Assembly (NCBI GenBank): GCA_950295325.1
Contig: OX485803.1
Location: 25,413,554 to 25,477,553, forward strand
Length of the DNA: 64,000 bases
Source of the DNA: Polytrichum commune
Lineage: Eukaryota; Streptophyta; Polytrichopsida; Polytrichales; Polytrichaceae
Direction of reading: 5' to 3'
The notes beneath the pieces were generated by a model. The model searched no databases, was not told where the DNA came from, and saw only the letters and a list, made by a program, of their open reading frames with translations. Positions 1 to 11,474 of this stretch are shown here, piece after piece (position 1 is the first letter of the stretch; every line of letters begins with the position of its first letter). Both the position numbers and the translations under genes were made by a program.

Positions 1-594
1 TATCTGAATGAAATCATGATTAATTCCAATAAGTGTTTTATATATTTATTTAATTTTTCTATTTTTTAATGTAAAAGGTCTCAATTAAAATCATTTAGAC
101 TTAATTACATTAAATCACACTTAGTTATTTTGAATGTGATTGAATACTTTGTAAAATTAGAATATATTAATTATTATTTTCTGAATTTATTTATTTAATT
201 GATTATTAAAATTAAAATTAAAATTAAAATAATTATAGTTGTATTTTACAATGACAAAGAACCTTTCAATGGTAAGTCACAAAAATTATAACCTTAATGC
301 AAATGAGGGTTTTATAATGTTTTTTACTTCCAAATTAGTAAAATGCTATATTCACAGTTTCACTTCTAAAAAGAAATCCCAATCATTTACTTGTTTATAC
401 AATAAAAATCAACATACATATTGGGTTTTTTTTATCTTCAAAGTGAAGTGCATTCAATATGGGTTATATGAACAAGGAGCCATCAACAATGCGAGAGTAA
501 TTTTAATCTTCAAAGTCAGGCACAGTTTTCGGTGGGGATCTGATTTTTTTATTTTTTTTTATTTAGAGGTTTTTATAAAGGTGTTGGATCATAG
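1..594. other. AT-rich intergenic DNA, no gene seen
   Basis: Very AT-rich sequence with simple A/T strings and short direct repeats of the AAAATT type near 208-232. The only long open frame (239-622) has a biased, repetitive composition and no recognisable domain, so I do not call it a gene. Confidence 0.6.
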
Positions 595-2462
595 GCCCCG
601 GCCCCCATCCACCTCCCCTTGAAAGTTCATGGAGAGGGGGTTAACGTCCACCAAGAACAATTGCCGACATGATATCAACTATCCATCATATAGAGAGTCT
701 AAACCAAAATCAAGCTTAATGAAGCCAAATCAATGTGAGAATAATGGTATAATGGTCATTGCATCCAAAAATAAAACTATGGACAGTTTTTGAATGCGCT
801 AATGATAAGAGACAAACATAGAATAGGGCAAAATACTTTATCATTGTTAGGATTTAAATTTCATCATTTTTGCATTTCAACTTTGATATTTTTGAGACTT
901 GAAATAATAATCTAGATCATTCACAATTATTAACAAGATGAACAATCGAAGCTAAAAAATTCAATTTATCTTGCATGTGATTTCATATATGACACACAAT
1001 GTCGAGGCTATTGTAATTATGTTGTTAACCCTAAATTTTAGCCTTGTGCACGATGTCTTTAGGGTTCAAGCAGAACAATTAATGTGTCATTGAAGGACAA
1101 GCCTCCCACAAATTGAAAGTTTACCCTTTCTGAGGATGTGAGCTACAAAATTATTGAATGATCAAACTAACTCGTTCAAAGTCATTGACATGCACAAATT
1201 GCACACACACAATTTCAAACCAACATCAAGAGATCAAACAACTCATTAAAAGTGAAATAACCGATAAACAACACAAGGGAAGAACAAATTCTCGAACCTC
1301 AAACCCAAAATTTGTAGACCTAAAAATTGCAATTTCATCGAACCATGGTACAAGTGTTGCATTTTGTTCACCCTAGCCCATCTAAGGCATGTGTGCTTCT
1401 TGTCGTCACACTTCTTAGCCCTTGAATTGCAACAGGGTATATTCCCCAATAAAGTTGTTTGTAAAGTAAAGTAGAAGAAAACCATGGGTTAGTACCAAAT
1501 CAAGAGTTTATGAGAATCAATACAATGTTCCTCAAGTTTTTTTTGTAAGATTACATTACCATGCTCAAACAGGTTTGTCGCGCTATCAAAAACCGGTATT
1601 TCTAGCATGTTTTACTCCGATGCGTGGATCAAGCTAGCCTTGTATAGGCTGATCTAGGATTAAAGATAGTAGGTCCCATATGCATGCCCTATTTAGATCC
1701 TAAAATCCTCTCAAAGTTTGTGGGGTGGAAAGAGGAGGTCCCAAAAGTTCCATCCAACTTTCAAATTTAAGTTCCAACATACGACAAGCTATTATGCTTT
1801 TAATAGAATGTTTTCTCAAAGGAGAACCAAACCCATAGTTTCATCCCTTTTTCATAGAGTTTATGGACAACTCTAATGAAAATTAATACTTTCATACCAC
1901 CCTTGATGTCGAGGGCCAAAACATTACTCAATCCTATGCTGATGCACTGTGAGGTCGGGAGGTTTCGGGCATAATGTTGTTTTTATTTTGGTGTCTCTTT
2001 AAAAATGAACGATCCTCTCCATGAATAGTTTGTTCGATTCATCACTTTAAATTGACATGTAGCTAAGCTCGGGCTTAGCCCCGGCTCAGCGTTGTCATTA
2101 ATACTTACCCAAACCCAAAAAAACAATTGATGCATAATGGAATTAATGTGAAATTCAAGCCCCACGTGCCCGTTGGCAATTGATAGGCATGTTGACATGA
2201 AATACTACCATAAACCATCCTTGACATTTGGTTGAGTTGGATTTCCACCATGATATGATATTGTGTTGCACATAAATAGGTTGGCCTAAGCTTCGAGAAT
2301 GGGTTGCTTAACTTAGACAAAATAATGTTAGCATTCATTCGATTCACATCTTCACTACGCCAGTGCAGGTAACTAAAGCAGATTTTGGCCATTTCACCAC
2401 ATTTTTGTTGCTCCTTTGGAATGGAGCAACTATGAAACACACCCCTCACAACAACTTTCACT

Positions 2463-2537
2463 TGCCACTTGGCAAGTGAGAATTCTATAGAAATGATCGC
2501 CCATGATCCTCATGTGGGTAGTGATTCTAGGACTGAG
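2463..2537. other. Micro-inverted block (copy A orientation)
   Basis: The block ends with 'gattctaggactgag' here. In copy B (32556-32628) the same sequence appears as its reverse complement, beginning 'ctcagtcctagaatcac'. The left edge in copy A is a hairpin at 2459-2478 (CACTTGCC, four-base loop, GGCAAGTG), which is the kind of inverted repeat that can drive such flips. Confidence 0.85.
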
Positions 2538-2972
2538 GTATGCTAGTCCTCTAATCGACTTCCTCGGCCAGCCGACACCATGGCCAGTTTATGAATCGAT
2601 ACATTCAGAGTACGATTCAGAACCTCCCTACACTGCAACCAGCTCCAATGTGCAAGCATCCTGCCAAAAGCAATGTGTCGAAGAAGAACCTCCGCATCAA
2701 GAAATTACTTAGGAAAATAGATCTTTATTTACAAGTACTTCCCAATATACAAAAATCTGCCGAGTATTGTAGTAAACTCTGCAAATACCACAAAAATGCA
2801 ACTCATCTCCCCATAGTATTTACTACTTCGCTCATCTTATCCTGCAATGTGTAGATTTCTAGTTTTCAATTCAGAACTCAAACTTGGTGCAGCTGGGCTG
2901 CTTTCCACAAAACCGGTGATGAACTTGCTCGTCAAACACGGGACCAGGTCCTTGAAAACCTCCCATCAGTGC

Positions 2973-3443
2973 TTAGGCAACCTCGATCTGCCGAGCTTGA
3001 GGCTTTGGTTTCTCCACTTTCGGGATTGTCACCGTCAGCACTCCATCCTCCACCTGCGCCTTCACCTTGTCCGCATTTGCGTTCTCGGGGAGTCGGAAGC
3101 GCCGCAGGAAGCTGCCTTGGGAGCGCTCAACGCGATGTCATGTATCGCCCTTCTGCACTTCTTCTTTCTTCCTCTCGCCACTGATCTCCAGAGTCCTGCC
3201 ATCCAACACCTGTACTTTCACTTCCTCCTTCTTCAATCCTGGAAGATCCGCTTTGAATACGTGTGCCTCCGGGGTTTCGCGCCAATCGATTTGTGTGTTG
3301 GCCACCGCGTGCGCATCCATCGCGAATTGCCGAGATGGTCCATTCTCCAGGCTTGAGAATGCTTCCAGCGGATCCCAGATTGTGCCGAAGGTCAGGGGGT
3401 CGATGACACGGTTTCCACGTCCGCCGAAGAGTGAAAGAGCCAT
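2973..3443 (-). pseudogene. Class I small heat-shock protein, copy A, premature stop
   Basis: This is the paralogue of the intact gene at 33074-33544 and has the same length (471 bp including stop). The first 101 codons encode the N-terminal arm and the first half of the alpha-crystallin domain. A TGA at 3138-3140 then replaces the TGG for Trp102 found in copy B (one G-to-A change). Beyond the stop, the frame stays open and alignable to the normal end of the protein. The predicted 101-residue product would lack the second half of the alpha-crystallin fold, the GVL motif and the C-terminal I-x-V tail, so it should not form a normal chaperone oligomer. I see this as a young pseudogene. A truncated product or stop readthrough cannot be excluded from sequence alone. 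Confidence 0.92.
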
Positions 3444-3498
3444 TGACGTGCGACTTTTCTAGTCAACCCAATTGACAAAACCTGTGAAAACGCCAAAT

Positions 3499-3506
3499 TT
3501 CAAGAA
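3499..3506. promoter_or_regulatory. Heat-shock-element-like core, copy A
   Basis: TTCAAGAA has the TTCnnGAA form of a two-unit heat-shock element. It lies 56 bp upstream of the start codon of the broken gene. A TATA-like CTTTATATTTC (minus strand, 3543-3553) is farther upstream, so this core would fall in the 5' leader. Its role is doubtful. Confidence 0.3.
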
Positions 3507-4826
3507 TGTGAGACAACTGACTAAACAAAAAGTATGAGTTGAGAAATATAAAGATTGTCAAAATCACCGTACAACCGTACAACCGCTTGTCACGAAGCTA
3601 ACTCGCTGTCTGCTGCAATTCTATCATCTCCTTCCCGTTAAACCTCAGCAAATGCATGCGCTAATATATACGAAGCTGCACCAAATATGGAACAAAATCC
3701 CAATGGACAGACATTGACAAATTAGAGCGACAAATTGAGTCCGGCATATGAGAGTACACAGAATGGCCACTGAACTGCTGACTACGATTAGAACAGTAGC
3801 AAGGTTAGAGACAGGTTCGCCAACTGCAATCATCATGATGCAATCACAACGAAACAGAAGAATTTGAACATTGGCTATCGTACCAAAACTTGTGCACAAG
3901 TTCGTCAAGGGAAAACCTCCTCCAACTTGAATTCCGAGGGAAAGAAGGCGCCAAACCAAATCAACTTCCTGTAAAACCCTGGCTTCCTGCGATCGTGATC
4001 AAGAAGCGTGCCTACAAACTTCACGAGAGTGTGCAAATCGATCAAACACCAAGTCCTGAGCTCGAGAGAAATGTGAATGTCATGCAGTGCGAGGGATCGG
4101 TGGGAGAGGCAATGCAGCGTGGGAATTTATGGGGAAGGGTGGAGAGGCGATGGAAGTGTGTGGAGAAGTCCAGAGTGATGGAGAATGAGGAGAAGAGAGA
4201 ACGTTCTGGAGTGGAGGTTTCTGGACGAGTCTCAGGATGACACAGCGGCGCGAAGAACTCTCTACGCCAGTGTGTACGTATAGCGTCATGTGTATATTCT
4301 ACGTATACGTATACGTATATGTAGTTACATCCGCCAACTAGGCCAAGCACTCGTGGCACTTCTCATGGGATATCAATTATGAACTTAGTATGAGATAATT
4401 TGGAAATCCAACTCAAGGCCATAACCATTTTCCTCATAATATTATGAGTTCATATATATGAATATGTCATCCATTTTTTAAGTACAGAATTCACTTTAAT
4501 CTCAATTGATCATATAGGTCTCTCAATTGTAGTAACTATTGAACTTACAATAGTGAACAAATCATGAACAAGCAATCTATTCTCTTTCAGACATGTATAG
4601 TTGTGGTTTTATTCTTATATCCACATTTAATCACACACCACTCAAATATAGGTGTATGATTAAGAAAGGTGACAGTATTAGACGTCAATTAATGTGTTTA
4701 TCTTTGCTCGGGTGTTCCGTTATTCTTTGTAAATGTGGATTTGACCATGGAATTAGCATTTGGGAACCTTGAGTTAGTCCAATGAGAATAAGTTGAGATG
4801 AACTAGCCATAGACCCATAGGGAGGG

Positions 4827-5150
4827 GGGAGGTGTTTGCTTGGAACCCTTACATTGTTACCATGAATAACCCCAAGACGATGAGATGCTAAATAGTGTTA
4901 GATTTTACTTTTTGCATGAGCTATTCAACACCCTTATATCATCCTTAGTTCGGGCACATAACTAGTATAGTTAAATTTAACTCCTCCCACAAAGTGTTAG
5001 GAAGAGAGCTTGAAGACGAGGCCAATTATGTTATACTTAGCTAATGTTAGCTTTACCTAAAGCTAATGTAAACACAAATCTTATTCTAAGATCCAAGCAA
5101 CATTGGCCTAATTGGTGCTCCCTATACCCCCCCCCCCCCCCACGCTTGGG
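4827..5150. repeat. Segment present only in copy A, with internal duplication
   Basis: Copy B passes directly from 'cccatagggaggg' to 'ctagggtgaa', whereas copy A has ~324 extra bp between these points, bounded by GGG microhomology. The extra DNA includes a diverged repeat of the following sequence (compare 'aactcctcccacaaag' near 4980 with 'aactcctcccaagaac' near 5230). It also contains a long poly-C run at about 5127-5141. A deletion in copy B between G-runs is as likely as an insertion in copy A. Confidence 0.75.
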
Positions 5151-6912
5151 CTAGGGTGAACCAACTACAACACTCGTACCCCGGTTGATGAAGGACTCAT
5201 GGATGACTCACAAACTTTCATCCTATAACTAAATTCAACTCCTCCCAAGAACCGTTAGGGAGAGAGCTAGAAGACAAGCCCAGTTATGTTATCCTTAGCT
5301 AATGCTAGCTCTAGCTAAACATGATGTAGCCACAAATCTTCAAACTAACTTAGCACCACTTAACTTAGTCCTTAACCCGCCGATGTTACTTGGACCTTAG
5401 AATAAGAATCGGAGGAATCCCTGAATTCCAATTTGAAATGGGAGTAAATCAAGGTTGGTTTGGATTCTCCCCCATGAACTCCCCACCTTGAGAATAGCTC
5501 TCACTTGCCACATGCAAAGTGATCATTCTCCACAAGATTGTTGTCCATCATCAAAAGCTGTGAGATATGCCAATGCAATACAATAAACAAACCAAAAAAC
5601 AAAACAGAGAGGGAACCAATATGTTCCTCACCTTCTGTTAACTTAGCTGGAATCCGAGGTCCATTGCATCATCGCAGCGAGCCTCAAACACACTCATCGG
5701 ATTCGAGCATTCAAATTGAGAATTGCAACTTTTAATCGGAGGACGGGAGTGTACAAATCATGAGTCAGATTAGAACTGAAAAGTGCTAATAAGAATGCCG
5801 CCAATCCGAGATTTGAGTCGGCACATGATGCAAAAGAGAGCTTGAGAAGGTAGTAAATACTTAAGTATCTTGTCTACTTTGTATCATGGATGCTCTGAAA
5901 CAAACACTGTGAAAATATGTTTTGGCAACTTGACGTATTTTACAATCAAGTAGTTGGATGGTAGCCTTTGAGGAGCCTTGAGTGGCCAGGAACTCTAATA
6001 CAGGCCCTCCACTCCTAATCATGCCACGAGTCTCTGTGTCTTGAAACTCTTCAATAATTCTTCAAAAGTAGATGATCCGGCTGCTATATTTGTTACCCCA
6101 ATTACTGTGTGTGACTAGTTTGTGTTAAGCAGTTTTGTAACTGTTTATTAACAATTCAATAATTTGATAAGAAACGAGATTTATGTTCTATGTTGTCCGA
6201 ACGACCTATTGAACTTTCATTCGTAAACATTAGAGAGGGCATTGTACATCCTAACCTCATCCTCGTCTTCATCAGAGAGTTCCAAGACGGCGCCTTCAGG
6301 GTACTCGTTGTAAGGAGTCTTTTTCCTCTGTCGACGACTCTCACGGTATGAGGTGATATCCGGCCTCAAAATCAACTCTAGCACATCTCTACCCTCCATA
6401 GGTGGTAGCTCTACCTGTTCAGAGCCCCCTCCAGATGAGGTTGTGCATCCGGCTTCTGTCGCAACGTCCACATCCTTCTCGGCCATAAGCCCAGCAGCAC
6501 GCGATGGACCCGCAGTGGAAGGAAACCCAACTCGAGAAGTGGGAGTCCCAAAGGGAGAGGGAATAGGGGTAGGATGGACCCTTATTGGAGTGAAGTCTTC
6601 ATGCGCCTCCTCTGTATCCATGCGGTCTTCGCCCAAGAGAAATTGATGTGGATGAACAAGATCGCGAACAAGGCCGGGTATGTGATCTTGTCTGGCGGGC
6701 TGCTATCTTGGGGAGACGGGATCTTGGTCTCCGTCATTGTCCCACTCCGTCGCAGGAGTTCGCTCTTCTCTTGAGGCAAGAGGCACCACAGGATGGGGGG
6801 TAAGGACATCAATGATGTCTTCGATATCCATTTTGGAGGCAAGAACCCTATGAGTATTCGCCTCATCCATGTCGCGAGCCTCCACAAACGAATTTACCTG
6901 CAACCCAAGCAT

Positions 6913-7109
6913 CTGCACCAAAAAAAAGGAAATTATAGTCATTCCATTGTTGCGAGCAAGTATGAGGACAAATATAAACATGAAGCAGTGTAACTTACGG
7001 ACGCGCAGCCGTAAATTTGCACTGCAAATTTGTTGGGCAATGTTACAGACGCGCGGCCGTAAAGTTCAATTCAGATGAAGCATGGAAAGATGTGCATACA
7101 AGTACTTAC
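6913..7109 (-). other. Intron of ParB-like gene holding two palindromes
   Basis: The donor G/GTAAGTACTT (minus strand, at 7109/7110) and acceptor TTTTTTTGGTGCAG (at 6913) define a 197-bp GT-AG intron. It holds two copies of the 22-bp palindrome family, at 6994-7015 and 7042-7063, separated by 26 bp. Confidence 0.75.
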
Positions 7110-8429
7110 CAATGCCGCATAAACAAATGTGGTGCCTCCGAAGACGTTGTAAACTGTTTCACTAATCACAGTCATAGCCTTCAAGACTTCAATATAAAAA
7201 TCCATTCGGAGCTCTTACGCCGGGTAGATTGCATACATAATCTCCGCGACAAGCTCCTTGGGGTGTGGTGGTGGCAACGAGTATACTTTTTTGAACACGT
7301 TCTGCGCTTTGATAGGCATCCGCCCACTTGGTGAAGACTTGTGTGTCAAGAAATAAAGTGCCACAGCCCCGGCTTGCTTCACCCCTCTTGCCTTTTCAAT
7401 AACATTGATCCCTTCCGTCTTCGCGGGAATGTATGTGCTGTGGTAAAGATCGTATTGGAGGTTCATCGTCGATGTGTACAGCTGGACGATCGATGTGGAC
7501 CTCTCTTGATCTACGATCCAGAGCCACACATTTGGCTTGAAGAGGGCAGACGACCGATAGCTCTTGAAGGCCTTGAAGAAGTTGTTATAGAAAGCGGTCC
7601 CGCCAGCGTTTTGTCTCCAAGATCCGGGAAATGCACGGAAATCAAAGATTGCGAACGGACAACCCCGGGGGTCATCTCTCACAGAGGCTCTTGAAGCATG
7701 GGTGCCCCATGTGCCAAACTTCAAGGCCGTTGTCACAGTGCAGAATCTTGGGACCCCTCCGAATTTTGCTTTCTTTTTTCGGTCAAGGAAATGAACGTAC
7801 AACGCCGTCTCTCTTTCGTCGATAGACCCTTTCTTCTCGTTCCTCCTAGATCTTTGGGCTAGGAAGGGAGATGCGCCTCTTATCAATGATCGCATGGAGA
7901 CCCCATTGATGTGGTACTTCTCCTTGAGCGTCCTCCAGTTTTCCCACATTATCTCACCATCTGTATTAGTGAGGTTGTGAGAAGGCATGAGCTTGCTTAT
8001 TTCTCTTATAGCCATGGTCTTCTTCTTCCTGTATTTGTACCATTCCTTAATATGGTACGTAGAAGGCTTCATGTGCTTCAGCCGCTTTAGGAAGATTTTG
8101 GGGTAGGGCAGTGTCCTCTTCGGAGTCTCCAATAGGATGTGTTGTACCGCTTTGTACAGTTCGGAGTCGAGCAATCCTTGGAGGGGACGAAAGAACTCTC
8201 TCAGGATAGGTGGCACCTTAACCTTCGAGTCGCTCTTGTACGTGGTCTCTACATCCGGATTGATAAGGTTTCCGTTGTCGTGGGCATCGAATAGGCGCAA
8301 CCAAATTGCCCATGTCTCTTCTGTGGCAGTTATGAGCTTAAGTTCCTCCTTCAGCTCCTGCACCGTCTTCATGCCGCTTGTCTTCAAGTCAATGCTTGAG
8401 AACTTTGTCAAGATGGCATTGCTGAATGT

Positions 8430-8546
8430 CTGCAAAACCATATATTACAAGAAATCAGCAGAGTTTAAATTGAAGGAATCAAATAATTGGAAGGAGAAGG
8501 AAGAGATTTACGAACGCCGCGTCCGTAAAATTATACTGAGACATAC
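8430..8546 (-). other. Intron of ParB-like gene holding one palindrome
   Basis: The donor CAG/GTATGTCTC and acceptor GGTTTTGCAG/ACATTC define a 117-bp intron. Joining the flanks gives a continuous reading frame once the two TAG codons upstream are disregarded. A palindrome copy with one extra base lies at 8507-8529, only 17 bp inside the donor site. Confidence 0.75.
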
Positions 8547-9890
8547 CTGCCATTTGGGATTCTTGATGACTGCATTCTCCCTCTCTTTTGGGGGACAATC
8601 GTGCTCCACCTACAAGGTCCTTCCAGCCACGATATTGGCTGCCTATAAAGCCTCGAACTGCTTCACTTTATTCCTTTGATTCATGAAGGCAGATATTGCG
8701 ATGAGCTGGTTCGAGTCTTTGGAATGGACGACGAATGCCTTCCAGTATCGGATTGTCTCTTTCAGAGGGTTCTTCCACTCATCGTCTTCGAGGAGAGTTT
8801 TTGCAGCCATCACACTATGTTGGCCGTCGACTATGTAGAACTCTCCATCTTTGAAAATTGGCCAATTTTGCGCTGTGACTTCAATCACAGGATCCTTTGG
8901 TGTCACACATATCGTTTGCCTATCAAATTTGGGATTGTTCATAATGTTATTCATTTGTCACCACACCTTGGTCTCTTCTTTGGCACGAGTATTCATACTT
9001 TCCGTCCCCTTGTGGCATTTGTAGACATCCACATCAAACGTGAAATACCTGCCAAGTGGCCAACAGCCCTTTGTCTTTTCGTCGAACTCTTGGAAAATCT
9101 TTGTGGAAAGTTCGGCGTCAGGGCATTGTCCTTTCTTTAGGAGTGGTGTGATAGTAAGAATAGAGCTCACATCTGGACCCTCTGTTAGCCCAGACGAATC
9201 CATCTGTGAGTGGGAGCGTTTACTGGCCTGCTCACTCCCTCTTGATGCTCCACTCTGTGAGGGTCTGGAGGCTTCTGGCACGTGTTTAAAAACACGTTTA
9301 GGTCGTTCAGGAACTGGTTTTTTCTTCTCCTTTTCTTTCTTGGCTTCGAGTAATGCCCTATTTATTCTTGTCACATTGTTCAAGAGACGTCCAAACCGTT
9401 TACCAGTGCAGGGTGCATTGCATGCACAGTCTTAGAATTCATTCTATAGATTGAAGCAAGACGCATCTGGGCTGGCATTCTCACATTCATTTTAGTTGAA
9501 CAGATGGTACAACTCGTGCAAAATGAATGTGATCCTATCATTTTTCTTTTCAAGGTCAATGACAACATAATCACCTTGGGCTATCGCACACTCTACTGTC
9601 CAAGTTTTAACCTTGATTCACTTTTCGGATTCATCTATATCTGCTTTTATTTGATAGGCAAATCTAAGGACAAATATTTCATTTTCATCTTTTTCTACAA
9701 TAACTGTCCAGTTATCTACAATGTCATCGAGTGGCTTGTAATGGTCGTTGTGGCTGATGTCTTTGATGGCGTCTGAAAGCGGAGGATGGAGAAGCTCTGC
9801 GAATATATCAATAGCTGGTCTTTTTGTAGATTCCATCTGCAAATGTGAAATATATAAAACAGTATTAAGGTCAAGGGATGCAGAGCCTAT

Positions 9891-10608
9891 CTTACGATCG
9901 CGCGGTCGTAAACCTTTGCGTACCCTCTCTTATAGAATGTGGTTTCTACACATGTATTATGTTATAGTACATGTCAAGTTTACGGACGCACGTCCGTAAA
10001 TTTGAGATATCTTATTAAAAGAAATCTCATACACGATATATGTGCAGAGTTTACGGACGCGCGTCCGTAAACTCATGCGAATATATCATCCAAAAGTCTC
10101 TATTTCTAATTTTTGGAATATAATAGGTTTTTTATTCTTAGGGAGTCCTAATTTACGGACGTGCGTCCGTACATTTTTGGAAAATAAGTTTGTTTGGCTT
10201 TGTAGAACTTGTATATTTTGTAGAACTTATTTTGAAAACCCATTACTTGTATTATGTTATGAGTTTCTCATGTTTTCTCTGCCTAGTTTACGGACACGCG
10301 TCCGTAAACTCTGCACATGTATCATGTATTAGATTTCTTGTACTTGTATATCTCAAGTTTTTAAATAGTTCTTTTTAAATATCTCTACAATTTACGGACG
10401 TGCGTCCGTAAACTGTCCATACAATTTACGATGCTTATTCCCAGCGTTCCCTGAAGTTTACGGACGCGCGTCCATAAACTTCAGGCCATTTTTTAATTAC
10501 TGTGAATTTAATTACTTTGCACAATTATTGTTAATGTGTTCACACAATTTGCAATGCTTATTCCCAGGGTTCCCTGAAGTTTACAAACGCGGGTCCGTAA
10601 ACTTCAGG
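9891..10608. repeat. Palindrome cluster 1 (22-bp CpG-rich inverted repeats)
   Basis: Nine copies of a 22-bp perfect or near-perfect palindrome whose half-site is TTTACGGACGC followed by its reverse complement. They lie at 9891-9912, 9979-10000, 10050-10071 (perfect), 10152-10173, 10287-10308, 10391-10412, 10457-10478 and 10580-10601, plus the weaker first copy. Spacing is irregular (about 45-125 bp) and the spacers are AT-rich. Some copies have longer arms: CCTGAAG/CTTCAGG flanks the 10457 and 10580 copies, and TGTGCAGAG flanks the 10050 copy with its complement beside the 10287 copy. The cluster starts 55 bp upstream of the first coding ATG of the minus-strand gene, in its 5' intron or promoter. 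(Eight distinct intervals are listed; counting depends on how degenerate copies are treated.). Confidence 0.9.
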
Positions 10609-10663
10609 CCATTTTTTAATTACTGTGAATTTAATTACTTTGCACAATTATTGTTAATGTGTT
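10421..10663. repeat. 123-bp tandem duplication carrying two palindromes
   Basis: The unit starting 'acaattt...gcttattccca' at 10421 is repeated at 10544, exactly 123 bp on, through 'ttgttaatgtgtt'. Each unit carries one extended palindrome (arms including CCTGAAG). This shows that the palindrome cluster can grow by local tandem duplication. Confidence 0.92.
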
Positions 10664-11474
10664 TTTGGATATTGTTCCGAAATTTTCGGAACGACTTTTT
10701 GGGTGCGTTCCATTCATGTGCAATGTTCATCTTAACTTGGAATGTAACATGGATTTGCACTCCAAATTAGAATGTATCAGGTGTTGCATTGCAATAGCAA
10801 ATTCTACACTCCAAACTAAGAAGAATGTACCATTTCAGAATTGCAATGTTGTAGGAAACACTTACCTTTGTACAATGTTTGCTCCTAAACCACAGCTGCA
10901 GCTAGGAGAGACTGCAAATTAACAATAAAATTGAAGTTAGAAACCTCTAGTAATACAATGTGCACATTCAAGAATCAACTAAACTGTGTGTTGCTCCTAA
11001 AATGCATCAAACCCACAAAAAAACCCTACTACAAAGATTGAACTGGATTGAACATTGACATCAGATTGAAGTGAACAAAGCAAAACTTCTTAGAACTTGG
11101 ACAAAGTGAATTGAAGTGAAGTGAAGACAATTACAATCTGAAGGGAGGAGCAATCTGAAACAACTAAAACTACTCCAACCCTAAAACCCTTGCAACAACT
11201 GAAACTACTCCAATTATGTCCTAATGAGACTGCAAGCAAAAAACTACTCAATTTCTGATGGTACTTGCAATTGTGAGTGCAACAAAACATTGCATACTCA
11301 CATTTCTTCACATACATTATCTTAGAAACCCTAAACCAGCTACATAGCTTGCACCTTTACAATCCTCCTCTTGTGCATCAAAACATACACTGAAATCGCC
11401 TAATAAGCACCTGGAACAACACATCTTGGAGTGAAGGAAAGAAAAAAAACACCTGGCTAGAGCTCATGGCGCTC

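Larger units (their letters stand above)
595..6231 (+). repeat. Segmental duplication, copy A
   Basis: This segment is repeated in the same orientation at 30695-35971 with only scattered substitutions and small indels. Similarity starts at the phrase 'ccatccacctccccttgaaa' (seen near 606 and, with one change, near 30702). It ends after 'tcgtaaacatt' (6221-6231 and 35961-35971). Copy A carries about 324 bp (4827-5150) that copy B lacks. A ~75-bp block at 2463-2537 is inverted relative to copy B. The copy contains one small heat-shock protein gene that is broken here. The right edge coincides with the last five codons and stop of the minus-strand ParB-like gene, so the duplication breakpoint cuts or caps that gene. 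Confidence 0.93.
6217..9836 (-). pseudogene. Multi-exon gene with ParB-like DGQH motif, decayed
   Basis: Minus-strand gene of a family I cannot name. The first recognised coding exon starts at the ATG at 9834-9836, directly after a TTTGCAG acceptor. Two introns are well supported: 8430-8546 (CAG/GTATGT to TTTTGCAG) and 6913-7109 (G/GTAAGTAC to GGTGCAG). A central part (about 8650-8954) reads 'FYIVDGQHSVMAAKTL', which resembles the G-x-H-R motif of ParB/sulfiredoxin-like folds, with Ser where Arg is usual. Before it is a charged Lys/Glu-rich and Ser-rich linker (about 9180-9383). After it comes a ~400-residue region with no recognised domain, then an acidic low-complexity tail ending in DEDEDEV. 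In-frame stops at 9618 (TGA), 8958 (TGA), 8643 and 8610 (TAG), 7215 (TAA) and 6703 (TAG) break it. The stretch 9384-9617 is also frame-disturbed or holds an unresolved intron. The last five codons and stop lie inside the segmental duplication. It is probably a mobile-element gene; its function is unknown. Confidence 0.65.

Noticed and set aside
3645-4359. Open frames on both strands downstream of each heat-shock gene promoter (also 33746-34460)
   Set aside because: They are conserved only because the whole segment is duplicated. They overlap on opposite strands, differ in residue changes as freely as non-coding DNA, and show no domain.
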